Assembly (NCBI GenBank): GCA_039181495.1
Contig: JBCDCP010000029.1
Location: 1 to 26,622 of the forward strand
From: JBCDCP01 sp039181495
GTDB lineage: Bacteria > Pseudomonadota > Alphaproteobacteria > Rhizobiales > Tepidamorphaceae
Length of the DNA: 26,622 nt
Direction: 5' to 3'
The translations under genes were made by a program, and so were the position numbers. Shown one piece after another: positions 1-8,740 of the stretch. Under the pieces are notes generated by a model. That model worked only from the letters and a program-made list of their open reading frames with translations. It searched no databases and was not told the DNA's origin. Within the stretch, counting starts at the first letter, position 1, and each line of letters begins with the position of its first letter.

Positions 1-2
1 AT

Positions 3-128
3 CGACGCAGTTGCCGTTGCTGCTCCAACCTGGAAAGGGACCATCTGAAACTGACCAAACACATCTTCACCGCCGAAAAGGGCGACTATTACGACATCGC
101 GGACGGGTTGCCGCAGAGGGAGGACTAG
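3..128 (+). CDS. C-terminal end of probable GFA-family (glutathione-dependent formaldehyde-activating type) protein, partial
   Basis: An open frame runs in from the window's left edge and stops at TAG 126-128, four bases before the next ATG. The visible tail of about 41 residues contains HIFTAEKGDYYDIADGLPQ. This resembles the C-terminal signature of GFA-fold proteins (an 'HI...K..WYEIADDLPQ'-like ending); the Cys-x2-Cys pair ahead of it (CRCCSN) would fit their zinc-binding nature. GFA proteins are associated with formaldehyde or small electrophile handling. That would suit the downstream demethylating dehydrogenases, which release formaldehyde-level C1 units. The family call rests on a short tail recalled from memory, so it is moderate. 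The tight spacing to the next gene suggests one operon. Confidence 0.5.
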   Translation, partial: RRSCRCCSNLERDHLKLTKHIFTAEKGDYYDIADGLPQRED

Positions 129-131
129 GAC

Positions 132-2582
132 ATGGCTGATCTACCAAGCACGGCACGCGTCGTCATTATCGGCGGGGGCGTTGTGGGCGTCTCGAGCCTG
201 TATCATTTGGCCAAGAAGGGCTGGACGGACTGCGTCCTGCTGGAGAAGAACGAGCTGACGGCCGGATCGACCTGGCATGCGGCGGGCAATGTCCCGACCT
301 TCTCAGCGTCCTGGTCGATCATGAACATGCAGCGCTATTCGACAGAGCTGTATCGTGGGCTCGCCGAAGCGGTCGATTACCCGATGAACTACCACGTCAC
401 CGGGTCGGTAAGGCTGGCACATTCCCGCGAACGGATGCAGGAATTTGAACGCGCCCGAGGCATGGGTCGGGCGCAGGGCGTTGATCTGGAGATCCTCTCA
501 AACGATGACTTGCGTGCCCGTTACCCGTTTATCGAAACCCATGATCTCGAAGGCGCGCTTTTCGATCCTAATGACGGCGACATCGATCCTGCACAACTGA
601 CCCAGGCGCTCGCCAAGGGTGCTCGGGATATGGGCGGCCGCATCGTGCGTTTCTGTCCGATGACCGGCATTGACCGCAAAAACGGTGAGTGGATCGTCCA
701 AACGCCGAAGGGCGACATCCGCGCCGAATATGTGGTCAATGCGGCTGGGTACTACGCCCAGCAGGTCGGCGAGATGTTCAAGCCGTTCGGTGGCCGCACG
801 GTGCCGATGATGGTGATGAGCCACCAATACATGCTGTTTGAAGACGTGGCGGAGGTGAAGGCGTGGTCTGCTGAAAACGAAGGTCGCAAGTTGCCGCTGC
901 TGCGCGACGTCGACAGTTCCTATTATCTCCGCCAGGAGCATTACGGCTTCAATCTCGGACCGTATGAGAGAAACTGCAAAGCGCACTGGGCAGATCCGTC
1001 TGACCCGATGCCGGATGATTTCAGTTTCCAACTCTACCCTGACGACCTGGAACGGCTTGAGTGGTACATCGAAGACGCCATGGCGCGCGTGCCGCTATTG
1101 GCCGAAGCTGGTCTGTCAAAGAACATCAACGGCCCGATCCCGTATGCACCCGACGGAAACCCTCTAATTGGTCCGATGCCTGGTGTGCCGAACGCGTTCG
1201 AGGCTTGTGTGTTCACCTTCGGCATCGCCCAGGGCGGTGGCGCAGGCAAGGTGTTGGCCGAATGGATCACCGAAGGCGAGACCGAATGGGACATGTGGTC
1301 CTGCGACCCGCGTCGTTTCACCGGTCACGCCGATCACGATTACTGCGTTGCCAAGGGGATGGAAGTCTACGGCCACGAATATGCGATGCATTTCCCGCAT
1401 CACGAATGGCCGGCCGGGCGCGACAAGCGACTGTCCACTCTGCATTCTAGACTGAAGGATGCCGGCGCCGTGTTTGGCGCTTACAACGGCTGGGAGCGCG
1501 CCAATTGGTATGCCAGACCTGGCGACGATACCTCGGAAGAGTCGACTCAGATCTGGGATCGCGCCGGTCCGTGGGAACCGCGGGTCCGCGAGGAATGCGA
1601 GATCGTGCGTGACCATTGCGGCGTTCTGCCGATTTCCGGATTCAGCCGCATTGAGGTGAAGGGCGACGGTGCCCGGAGTTTCATCGATGGCCAGACAGCG
1701 TCCAAGTTGCCGCCTCCTGGCCGGACGTCCCTCGCCTACTTCGCCGACAGCCGCGGCCGGATCGTCACCGAGATGACCGTCATTGTGCACGATGACGACC
1801 ATGTCAGCCTGATCACGGCTGCGATCGCGCAATGGCACGATGCGGAACTGCTGAGCCGTATCGCTCCTGATGGGATCACCGTCTCTGATATCACCGAAGA
1901 TCTGGAGTGCCTGCTGGTGACCGGACCGAAGGCACGAGAAATTCTCGAGCCGCTAACCGATGGTCATGACCTGCAGGCGCGCTGGATGTCGGTGAGCCAT
2001 GACGGAACGGTCGCAGGTCAACCCTGCCGGTTGGCCCGCGTCAGCTTTGCCGGTGAGTTAGGGTGGGAAATCCACTGTGCACCAGACAGCGCTCCGACTA
2101 TCTGGGACGCATTGATGACGGCTGGCGCCAAGCCCTTCGGGATGTTCGCGCTCAACGCGCTTCGAGTTGAGAAAGGTTACCGCGCCTGGAAAGGCGATCT
2201 CTCGACCGATTACACGCTGCTCGAGGCAGGTCTCGATCGGTTTATCGATTTCGAGAAGAACGTCGGCTTTCCGGGCCGTGAAGCACTGCTGGCCGAGCGG
2301 AACGACGGGCCGACAAAACAGGCTGTCGGTCTCAAGATTGACGCTGGACAATCCGACGCCCCCTACATGGCCATTCTCTGGAAGAACGGCGTGCGGGTCG
2401 GTGAAACCACCAGCGGCGCGTGGGGATATCGCGTCGGCGCGTCGCTCGCTATCGGTATGCTGCGTTCCGATCTGGCTGAACCGGGCACGGAAATCGAAGT
2501 CGACATATTTGGCGAAATGTGCCGCGCCACGGTCCACCAGATGCCGTTCTGGGATCCGCAGAACGAAAGGATACGCGCGTGA
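132..2582 (+). CDS. FAD-dependent oxidoreductase fused to GcvT domain (dimethylglycine/sarcosine dehydrogenase family), copy 1
   Basis: This 816-residue protein should oxidise an N-methyl group of a methylated glycine-type substrate and pass the C1 unit to tetrahydrofolate in the cytoplasm. A DAO-type FAD domain covers about residues 9-370, with dinucleotide motif VIIGGGVVGV at 11-20. The WHAAG motif has His49 in the position that carries covalent FAD in dimethylglycine and sarcosine dehydrogenases. A short linker domain follows, then a GcvT aminomethyltransferase-like domain from about 435 with FAGELGWEI near 645, and a GcvT C-terminal barrel to the end. The length matches the family (about 800-860). 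The ATG start is supported by an AGGGAGGACTAGGAC ribosome site. The stop overlaps the next GTG start (GTGA), so translation is probably coupled. The exact substrate (dimethylglycine, sarcosine, or another N-methyl compound) cannot be read from the sequence. Confidence 0.85.
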   Translation: MADLPSTARVVIIGGGVVGVSSLYHLAKKGWTDCVLLEKNELTAGSTWHAAGNVPTFSASWSIMNMQRYSTELYRGLAEAVDYPMNYHVTGSVRLAHSRERMQEFERARGMGRAQGVDLEILSNDDLRARYPFIETHDLEGALFDPNDGDIDPAQLTQALAKGARDMGGRIVRFCPMTGIDRKNGEWIVQTPKGDIRAEYVVNAAGYYAQQVGEMFKPFGGRTVPMMVMSHQYMLFEDVAEVKAWSAENEGRKLPLLRDVDSSYYLRQEHYGFNLGPYERNCKAHWADPSDPMPDDFSFQLYPDDLERLEWYIEDAMARVPLLAEAGLSKNINGPIPYAPDGNPLIGPMPGVPNAFEACVFTFGIAQGGGAGKVLAEWITEGETEWDMWSCDPRRFTGHADHDYCVAKGMEVYGHEYAMHFPHHEWPAGRDKRLSTLHSRLKDAGAVFGAYNGWERANWYARPGDDTSEESTQIWDRAGPWEPRVREECEIVRDHCGVLPISGFSRIEVKGDGARSFIDGQTASKLPPPGRTSLAYFADSRGRIVTEMTVIVHDDDHVSLITAAIAQWHDAELLSRIAPDGITVSDITEDLECLLVTGPKAREILEPLTDGHDLQARWMSVSHDGTVAGQPCRLARVSFAGELGWEIHCAPDSAPTIWDALMTAGAKPFGMFALNALRVEKGYRAWKGDLSTDYTLLEAGLDRFIDFEKNVGFPGREALLAERNDGPTKQAVGLKIDAGQSDAPYMAILWKNGVRVGETTSGAWGYRVGASLAIGMLRSDLAEPGTEIEVDIFGEMCRATVHQMPFWDPQNERIRA

Positions 2583-3037
2583 CGCTATCGCAAGCCGGGC
2601 TGCGCATCATTGAACGCTTTCCGCTCGGCTTCGTGGCAACCATCGATACGGAGGGGCGGCCTTGTGTCTCGCCCAAGGGGACGTTTCTGGCGCTTGATGA
2701 AAGCACGATCGCGTTTGGCAACATTCGGTCACCGAAGACCATTGCTAACCTGCGGCACAATCCGGAAACGGAGATCAACTTCGCCGACCCCTTCGCGCGC
2801 AAGGCCGTTCGCGTCCGTGGTCAGTCACGTATCGTCGAGAGTGACAGTGAAGAGTTTGGGCAGTTGGTCGGACGGTGGGCCGCCGTTTGGGGCGATCTGG
2901 CCCAGCGCATTAAAATGCTCGTGGTGATCGACATTACCCAATCGCAGGATCTCACCACGCCGCCCTATGATGATGGCGTAACCGAAGACGAGATGATTAC
3001 GCTCTACAAGCAGAAATACGCGGAAATCTACCCATGA
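2579..3037 (+). CDS. Pyridoxamine 5'-phosphate oxidase-like FMN-binding split-barrel protein
   Basis: A 152-residue protein is proposed to start at GTG 2579, overlapping the preceding stop as GTGA. A frame open further upstream would run deep into the previous gene and is not preferred. The beginning (AGLRIIERFPLGFVATIDTEGRPCVSPKGTF) is typical of PPOX/FMN split-barrel proteins, followed by the FGNIRSPKTIANLRHNPETEINF strand region. Such proteins bind FMN, F420 or haem and reduce small molecules, or act as flavin-handling partners. The gene sits between two FAD-GcvT dehydrogenase genes and overlaps both by four bases, so it probably belongs functionally to the demethylation operon. It could be a reductase for a pathway intermediate or a flavin accessory protein. 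The reaction is not known from sequence. Confidence 0.75.
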   Translation: MTLSQAGLRIIERFPLGFVATIDTEGRPCVSPKGTFLALDESTIAFGNIRSPKTIANLRHNPETEINFADPFARKAVRVRGQSRIVESDSEEFGQLVGRWAAVWGDLAQRIKMLVVIDITQSQDLTTPPYDDGVTEDEMITLYKQKYAEIYP

Positions 3038-5478
3038 AGACACCTCCCACCAAGGCTCGCGCTGTCATCATCGGCGGCGGTGTTTCCGGTTGTTCGGTTG
3101 CTTATCACCTGGCCAAGCTCGGTTGGAGCGATGTCGTTCTGCTCGAGCGCCGAAAGCTGACATGCGGCACGACGTGGCATGCGGCAGGGCTGATCGGTCA
3201 ATTGCGCGCCAATCAGAACATGACCCGGCTCGCGAAGTACTCCGCCGAGCTCTACGTGAATCTCGAAGCCGAGACCGGTCTTGGCACCGGCATGAAGCAG
3301 AACGGCTCGATTTCGGTCGCGCTCACCGAACATCGCTGGGAAGAGTTGCGTCGCCAGGCGACCTTGGCGCGGATCTTCGATGTCGAGGCCGAATTGGTCA
3401 CGCCCAACGACGTCAAGACACTCTACCCCCATATCAACATCGATGATGTGATCGGTGGCGTGTTCCTACCCAAAGACGGCCAATGCGATCCTGCCAATAT
3501 CGCCATGGCGCTGGCCAAGGGTGCGCGTCAGAACGGCGCCAGGATCTTCGAGGATACCCAGGTCGCCGAGGTGTTGGACAATGGCCGCCGGGTGACCGGC
3601 GTCCGTTGGCAGGCCGGCGGCGAAACCGGGCTGATTGAAACCGACATCATCATCAATTGCGGTGGCATGTGGGGCCGGGATCTCGCCGCACGGTCCGGCG
3701 TCACCCTGCCCTTGCATGCCTGCGAACACTTCTACCTGCTCACCGAGCCGGTGGAGGGCCTCACCGCCCTGCCCGTTCTGCGGGTGCCCGACGAGTGCGC
3801 CTACTACAAGGAAGATGCCGGCAAAATGCTGCTTGGTGCGTTCGAACCGCGCGCCAAACCCTGGGGCATGGACGGTATTCCGCATGATTTTGAGTTCGAC
3901 AGCCTGCCCGAGGATTTCGAGCACTTCGAGCCGATCCTCGAACAGGCGATGAACCGGGTGCCGTTCTTCCAGGATGCCGGGATCCATACCTTCTTCAACG
4001 GGCCTGAGAGCTTCACGCCGGACGATCGCTATTATCTCGGTGAAGCGCCGGAACTGCGCGGCTACTGGGTGGCTGCGGGCTACAACTCGATCGGAATTGT
4101 GTCATCAGGCGGCGCCGGCATGGCGCTGGCCGAATGGCTGGATACGGGTGAACCTCCGTTCGACCTCTGGGATGTCGATATCCGCCGCGCCCAGCCGTTC
4201 CAGCGCAACAGGCGTTATCTCAAGGACCGGGTGAGCGAGACGCTTGGTCTGCTCTATGCCGACCACTACCCCTATCGCCAGCCCGAAACCGCGCGCGGCA
4301 TCCGCCGTTCACCCCTGCACGAACACCTCAAGGCGCATGGTGCCGTTTTTGGCGAGGTTGCCGGCTGGGAAAGGGCAAACTGGTTTGCTGGCAGCGAACA
4401 GGAGCGCGAGTACCGCTATGACTGGGCCGGCCAGAACTGGTTTGACAACAACCGGTCCGAGCACATGGCTGTGCGCGAGGGCGTCGGCCTGTTCGATATG
4501 TCGTCGTTCGGAAAGATCAGGGTTGAAGGCCGTGATGCCTGCGCCTTCCTGCAACGGCTCTGCGGCAATGACATCGACGTTGAGGCCGGACAGCTCGTTT
4601 ATACCCAGATGCTTAACGATCGCGGCGGGATCGAGTCCGATTTGACGGTGACCCGGCTTTCTGAAACCGCGTTTCTGATGGTCGTGCCGGCCGCCACCGT
4701 GGTGCGTGATCTTGCCTGGCTCCGCCGGCATCTCAATGACGAGTTTGTGGTCATCACCGATACGACCGTGCAGGAAGCTGTACTGTGCATTATGGGGCCA
4801 AAGGCGCGCGATCTGATGCAGAGCGTCAGCCCCAACGATTTCGGCAACAATGCGCATCCCTTCGGCTGGGCGCGCGAGATCGAGATCGGTATGGGCCTCG
4901 CCCGAGCCCACCGGGTCAGCTATGTCGGCGAGCTTGGTTGGGAACTCTATGTTTCCGCAGATCAGGCAGCGCACGTCTTCGAGGCGGTCATGGAAGCTGG
5001 CGAAGATATCGGACTGAAACTCTGCGGCCTGCACGCGCTGGACAGTTGCAGGATCGAGAAAGCCTTCCGGCATTTCGGCCACGACATTACCGACGAAGAC
5101 CACGTGCTGGAGGCTGGGCTCGGGTTTGCTGTGAAGATGGCCAAAGAGAACTTCATTGGTCGCGACGCGGTCCTACGGCGCAAGGAGGAAGGCCTGAGGC
5201 GCCGTCTTGTCCAGTTCAGGCTGGCAGAGCCCGACGCCATGGTGTTCCACAACGAGGCGCTGGTGCGGGATGGCAAGATCGTCTCCCACGTGACATCGGG
5301 CAATTATGGCCACGCTCTGGGCGGCGCCATCGCTATGGGTTATGTGCCCAGCCAGGGCGAGAAAGCTGCGGAGATGCTCGAGTCGAAATTTGAGATCGAT
5401 ATTGGCGGCCGGCGCGTGGCCGCGGAAGCCAGCATGAAACCGCTCTACGATCCAGGCCACGGCCGCATGCGCGCCTGA
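3034..5478 (+). CDS. FAD-dependent oxidoreductase fused to GcvT domain (dimethylglycine/sarcosine dehydrogenase family), copy 2
   Basis: This 814-residue paralogue of the first fusion has the same architecture. FAD domain motif VIIGGGVSGC is at 11-20 and the covalent-flavin-type His49 is in TTWHAAG. A central linker follows, then a GcvT domain containing YVGELGWELYV, then a GcvT C-terminal barrel. The start ATG overlaps the previous stop (ATGA). The two copies are alignable throughout but clearly diverged. For example, copy 2 has GLIGQLRANQNMTRLAKYS after the flavin His where copy 1 has GNVPTFSASWSIMNMQRYS, a substrate-side difference. They could therefore take successive substrates, for example dimethylglycine then sarcosine, each giving a methylene-tetrahydrofolate equivalent. 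This order is an inference. The last gene of the operon; no clear terminator follows. Confidence 0.85.
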   Translation: MKTPPTKARAVIIGGGVSGCSVAYHLAKLGWSDVVLLERRKLTCGTTWHAAGLIGQLRANQNMTRLAKYSAELYVNLEAETGLGTGMKQNGSISVALTEHRWEELRRQATLARIFDVEAELVTPNDVKTLYPHINIDDVIGGVFLPKDGQCDPANIAMALAKGARQNGARIFEDTQVAEVLDNGRRVTGVRWQAGGETGLIETDIIINCGGMWGRDLAARSGVTLPLHACEHFYLLTEPVEGLTALPVLRVPDECAYYKEDAGKMLLGAFEPRAKPWGMDGIPHDFEFDSLPEDFEHFEPILEQAMNRVPFFQDAGIHTFFNGPESFTPDDRYYLGEAPELRGYWVAAGYNSIGIVSSGGAGMALAEWLDTGEPPFDLWDVDIRRAQPFQRNRRYLKDRVSETLGLLYADHYPYRQPETARGIRRSPLHEHLKAHGAVFGEVAGWERANWFAGSEQEREYRYDWAGQNWFDNNRSEHMAVREGVGLFDMSSFGKIRVEGRDACAFLQRLCGNDIDVEAGQLVYTQMLNDRGGIESDLTVTRLSETAFLMVVPAATVVRDLAWLRRHLNDEFVVITDTTVQEAVLCIMGPKARDLMQSVSPNDFGNNAHPFGWAREIEIGMGLARAHRVSYVGELGWELYVSADQAAHVFEAVMEAGEDIGLKLCGLHALDSCRIEKAFRHFGHDITDEDHVLEAGLGFAVKMAKENFIGRDAVLRRKEEGLRRRLVQFRLAEPDAMVFHNEALVRDGKIVSHVTSGNYGHALGGAIAMGYVPSQGEKAAEMLESKFEIDIGGRRVAAEASMKPLYDPGHGRMRA

Positions 5479-5525
5479 TCAAACCCAGCATTCGGCCTGC
5501 AACTGGAAAAACTCACGGATGTGGC

Positions 5526-5554
5526 TTGTCTAGCTCTCGCGACGCCGCTAACAC
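5526..5554 (+). promoter_or_regulatory. Candidate sigma70-type promoter for tRNA-Ser
   Basis: A TTGTCT box at 5526-5531 and a TAACAC box at 5549-5554 are separated by 17 bases. This would start transcription a few bases before the tRNA 5' end at 5567. The -35 region reads CTTGTC, close to the CTTGAC form common in alphaproteobacteria. It is a match by eye only. Confidence 0.35.
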
Positions 5555-5566
5555 GTCGTGCGCTGC

Positions 5567-5656
5567 GGAGGGATGGCCGAGTGGTTGAAGGCACCGGTCT
5601 TGAAAACCGGCAGGCGGGAGACCGTCTCGTGGGTTCGAATCCCACTCCCTCCGCCA
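5567..5656 (+). tRNA. tRNA-Ser, anticodon UGA
   Basis: Acceptor stem GGAGGGA (5567-5573) pairs with TCCCTCC (5646-5652), followed by discriminator G and an encoded CCA at 5654-5656. The anticodon stem CCGGT/ACCGG (5594-5598 and 5606-5610) closes a seven-base loop CTTGAAA with anticodon TGA at 5601-5603. A long variable arm and the GGTTCGAATCC T-arm are present, as expected of a class II serine tRNA. It reads UCA codons (and UCG by wobble). The gene separates the plus-strand demethylase operon from the minus-strand Liv operon. The 289 bases between it and the Liv operon end show no gene I can support. Confidence 0.97.
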
Positions 5657-5945
5657 CTCAAATGATGGCGTTACTGATCAGACTATACAGCGGTTCAGCC
5701 TCGTCGCACTTGGCTGACACTCCACGCGATAGATATCGGGACGCCGGTCCAGGCCGACGGGGCTCTCTGGCAGGGCTAAGGACGATCGATAGCTGACAGC
5801 TCAAATCCTGTCTCGCGGTCTTATCGGATGTCCGCACTCGGTTACGTGCAGCGGTGGCCGGCCTTCTTAAACCCATGCATATCGTGCACCATTTCTTATC
5901 GCGGCTTGAGCAACCAGCTCGTCGCACAAGCCGGCGTTCTGGACC

Positions 5946-7013
5946 TCAGACTTTGCGCTCCTTCAAGACCTCTTTCTTTGCCGGCTGCAGGTTTCGCTTG
6001 AACTTCTGTTTCAGGTTTTCCCAGAGTTTTGCCATCCCGAGCGGCTCGTAGATCATGAACACGATGATCAGAGCCCCAAACACAACGAGTTCAATGGAGG
6101 AGATGATCGTCGCGTCGATCATGCCGTGGAAGAACTCGTTGCCGAGCGTGTTGAGAACCACAGGGAAGAGCAGGATGAAAGCCGCTCCGATGAATGCACC
6201 GTTTATGGTCCCCAACCCACCGAGGATGACCATGAACAGGATCCTGAAGGACAGCTTGATGTCAAAAGCCACCGGTTCCATCGACTTGAGGTAGGTGAAG
6301 GCAAACAGCGCGCCGGCCACACCGCAGAAGAACGCACTGATCGCAAAGGCCTGCAATTTGGTCCGCAGCAGCGAGATGCCCATGGATTCCGCGGCAATAT
6401 CCATATCGCGCACGGCCATCCAGTTACGCCCTGTGCTGCCCCGCGCCATATTGATGGCCAGGATGGTCATCACCGTCACGACAAGAAGAACGACCAGATA
6501 CATCTCCACCGGCGAGGTGAAGTCGCGCCCGAATATGACGATGTCCTGAGCTGTGATGATCCCGGAGGTGTCGTAGTTCTTGAACCAGCCGAACTTGTCG
6601 ATCATCCAGATGATGAAGAACTGCGAGGCCAGCGTGGCCACCATGAGATAGATGCCCCTCACCCGGAGACTTGGCAGACCAAACAGGATGCCAAACGCCG
6701 CAGCGATAAGGCCCGAAAGGCCAAGAGCGACAAAGAAGGGGATGTCAGGTACGCGCAGGATCAGGTTGAAGCAGGCAAAGGCGCCCGCCGCCATGAAGCC
6801 TGCCGCCCCAAGGGCGAGCTGGCCAGCGTAGCCCATTACGATCTGCTGCCCGATGGCCGCCAGGGACAGGCAAAGCCAGGGTATCAGGATCGAGGCGTAC
6901 CAATAATCTGCCGTCACAGTGGCCGGGAGCACGACAAAGCCAACGGTCATCAAAACGATGAAATTGATGATGTCGTTGCGATCAAAGCTCATAAATACGG
7001 GCTTGGATTTCAT
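5946..7013 (-). CDS. livM: Branched-chain-type ABC transporter permease LivM
   Basis: This 355-residue inner-membrane permease is the second of the pair that forms the translocation pore with LivH. Multiple hydrophobic helices are visible. The family signature region IVMGYAGQLALGAAGFMAAGAFA lies in the N-terminal third, and LGGLGTINGAFIGAAFILL near the C-terminus matches the cytoplasmic loop that contacts the ATPases. The start chosen is ATG at 7013 (MKSKPVFMSF), preceded by a strong AGGAGAAGGG site; a frame extending upstream would overlap livH and has no such site. The last gene of the Liv operon. Substrate is unknown: this family carries branched-chain amino acids but also urea, amides and polar amino acids. 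Confidence 0.93.
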   Translation of the reverse strand: MKSKPVFMSFDRNDIINFIVLMTVGFVVLPATVTADYWYASILIPWLCLSLAAIGQQIVMGYAGQLALGAAGFMAAGAFACFNLILRVPDIPFFVALGLSGLIAAAFGILFGLPSLRVRGIYLMVATLASQFFIIWMIDKFGWFKNYDTSGIITAQDIVIFGRDFTSPVEMYLVVLLVVTVMTILAINMARGSTGRNWMAVRDMDIAAESMGISLLRTKLQAFAISAFFCGVAGALFAFTYLKSMEPVAFDIKLSFRILFMVILGGLGTINGAFIGAAFILLFPVVLNTLGNEFFHGMIDATIISSIELVVFGALIIVFMIYEPLGMAKLWENLKQKFKRNLQPAKKEVLKERKV

Positions 7014-7023
7014 GTCCCTTCTC

Positions 7024-7926
7024 CTAAACGCGCCGGATGATCTTTTCGCCGAAGAGCCCTTCGGGCCGCCACAGCAGGAAGAAGATCGCCAGGACAAAGG
7101 GCGCCCAACCCTCAATGCCGCCGCCAAAGGACGGCCCGATATAGACCTCGAGCACCTTCTCAGAGGCGCCGATAATCAGGCCGCCGACAATGGCGCCGGG
7201 AATGGACGAAAAGCCGCCTATGATGAGAACCGGCAGCGCTTTCAAAGCCAGATCCACCAGCGCAAACTGAACACCGGCGCGTGCGCCCCACATCATGCCC
7301 GCCACCAGGGCCACAACGCCCGCAGCAGACCACACCATCAACATGATGCTGCTAAGCGGAATGCCGATGGAGCTGGCAGCGCCCGGATCGTCGGCGACTG
7401 CACGCAGACCGAGACCCATCTTGGTGAACCGGAACAGTAGCGCCAGGCCGATGATCAAAAGGCCCGCGACCATCCCAGCGGTGAGATCAAGTGCCGAAAT
7501 AAAGAGGCCGGTGCTGTCCACAATCCATTGGATCGGAAAATCGCCGATGCCGAGATCAAGCCGCCGCACTTCGACGCCCCATGCGGCCTGCGCCAGGCCT
7601 TCAAGCACGAAGCCGAGCCCGATGGTGGCCATCAAGACGGTGTCCTCGCTCTCGCTGATCAGAGGCTGGATCACAAGCCTTTCTGTGGCATAACCGACCA
7701 TAACCATCAGCAGGATGGTAACGAAGAAGGCGAGCGTGAATGGAAGGCCCAACTCCATAAAGCCCACGAAGGACAGCACGGCGAAAAACACCATGGCGCC
7801 CTGGGCGAAGTTGAATGTGGACGACGCCTTGTAGATCAGCACAAAGCCCAGCGCGACGAGCGAGTACATCGTGCCCGCCAGCAGACCGGCCACGACAACC
7901 TCGATAAAGAACAGAATCTCAGTCAT
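7024..7926 (-). CDS. livH: Branched-chain-type ABC transporter permease LivH
   Basis: A 300-residue permease beginning MTEILFFIEVVVAGLLAGTM, with the family hallmark LVALGFVLIYKASSTFNFAQGAM in the first helices and GGFSSIPGAIVGGLIIGASE near the C-terminus. The ATG at 7926 overlaps the livG stop by eight bases (ATGACTGA), a coupled arrangement. The 32 residues that could extend the frame upstream lie inside livG and do not look like LivH. It pairs with LivM ten bases downstream. Confidence 0.93.
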   Translation of the reverse strand: MTEILFFIEVVVAGLLAGTMYSLVALGFVLIYKASSTFNFAQGAMVFFAVLSFVGFMELGLPFTLAFFVTILLMVMVGYATERLVIQPLISESEDTVLMATIGLGFVLEGLAQAAWGVEVRRLDLGIGDFPIQWIVDSTGLFISALDLTAGMVAGLLIIGLALLFRFTKMGLGLRAVADDPGAASSIGIPLSSIMLMVWSAAGVVALVAGMMWGARAGVQFALVDLALKALPVLIIGGFSSIPGAIVGGLIIGASEKVLEVYIGPSFGGGIEGWAPFVLAIFFLLWRPEGLFGEKIIRRV

Positions 7927-8731
7927 GGGCCACTCCGAGATAGGCATCGATAACGTCTTGGTTCGAGCGCACCTCATCGGGTGGCCCGTCGGCAATGATC
8001 TTGCCGTAGTCGAGCACGACAACGCTGTCGGATATGTCCATCACAACCCCCATGTCGTGCTCGATAAGGACCATTGTGGTCCCGAATTCATCGTTGACCT
8101 TTAGAACGAAGCGGCACATCTCGCGCTTTTCCTCGACGTTCATGCCCGCCATGGGCTCATCGAGCAGCAGGATGTCAGCCTCGGTCGCCAGCGCGCGCCC
8201 CAGTTCAACCTTCTTCTGAAGTCCGTAGGGTAATTTGCCCACTGGCGTGTCGCGGATGTGCTGAATCTCAAGAAATTCAACGATTTCTTCGCAGCGCTCT
8301 CGGTTCTCCGCCTCTTCGCGCCGCGCCCGCGGCAGCTGCAACGCGACCTCGAGAAAGTTTGCCGTCATGTGCAGCTTGCGGCCCACCAGGATGTTGTCGA
8401 GCACCGACATGCGCTTGAACAGCGCCAGGTTCTGGAAGGTCCGTGAAAGACCCTTGTTGGCCATGATGTTGGGGCTGATCTTCTCAAGAACTTCGCCCTT
8501 GAATACGATCTTGCCTTCCTGTGGCTTGTAGATCCCATTGATGCAATTGAGCATCGAGCTCTTGCCCGCGCCGTTTGGGCCGATGATCGCCTTGATCTCG
8601 TGCTTGAGCACTTTGAAGGACGAATCCGTGATGGCCTTCACGCCGCCGAAACTCAGCGAGATGTTGTTGACCTCAAGGATCGGATCGCCGATCGGAAAGG
8701 TGCGTGCGTTCGTGGTGTCTGTCGCCGTCAT
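7919..8731 (-). CDS. livG: Branched-chain-type ABC transporter ATP-binding protein LivG
   Basis: A 270-residue cytoplasmic ATPase. Walker A is GPNGAGKSS near residue 52 and Walker B is ILLLDEP. The H-loop is in LIEHDMGVVM, and the LivG/BCA_ABC_TP-type C-terminus ends DEVRSNQDVIDAYLG. The ABC signature is degenerate relative to LSGGQ (LPYGLQKKVELGRAL). LivG proteins commonly have LSYG-type signatures, so this is a subfamily trait rather than damage. The start ATG at 8731 lies nine bases after the livF stop. It forms a heterodimer with LivF. Confidence 0.93.
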   Translation of the reverse strand: MTATDTTNARTFPIGDPILEVNNISLSFGGVKAITDSSFKVLKHEIKAIIGPNGAGKSSMLNCINGIYKPQEGKIVFKGEVLEKISPNIMANKGLSRTFQNLALFKRMSVLDNILVGRKLHMTANFLEVALQLPRARREEAENRERCEEIVEFLEIQHIRDTPVGKLPYGLQKKVELGRALATEADILLLDEPMAGMNVEEKREMCRFVLKVNDEFGTTMVLIEHDMGVVMDISDSVVVLDYGKIIADGPPDEVRSNQDVIDAYLGVAHD

Positions 8732-8740
8732 TGGACCAGT

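Noticed and set aside
4309..5103. Minus-strand open frame of about 264 codons inside the second FAD-GcvT gene
   Set aside because: Shadow of a well-supported gene; translation shows no domain and there is no ribosome site.
6126..7040. Plus-strand open frame of about 300 codons opposite livM
   Set aside because: Translation is extremely rich in charged residues (D, E, H, R, G), as expected from the complement of membrane-protein codons.
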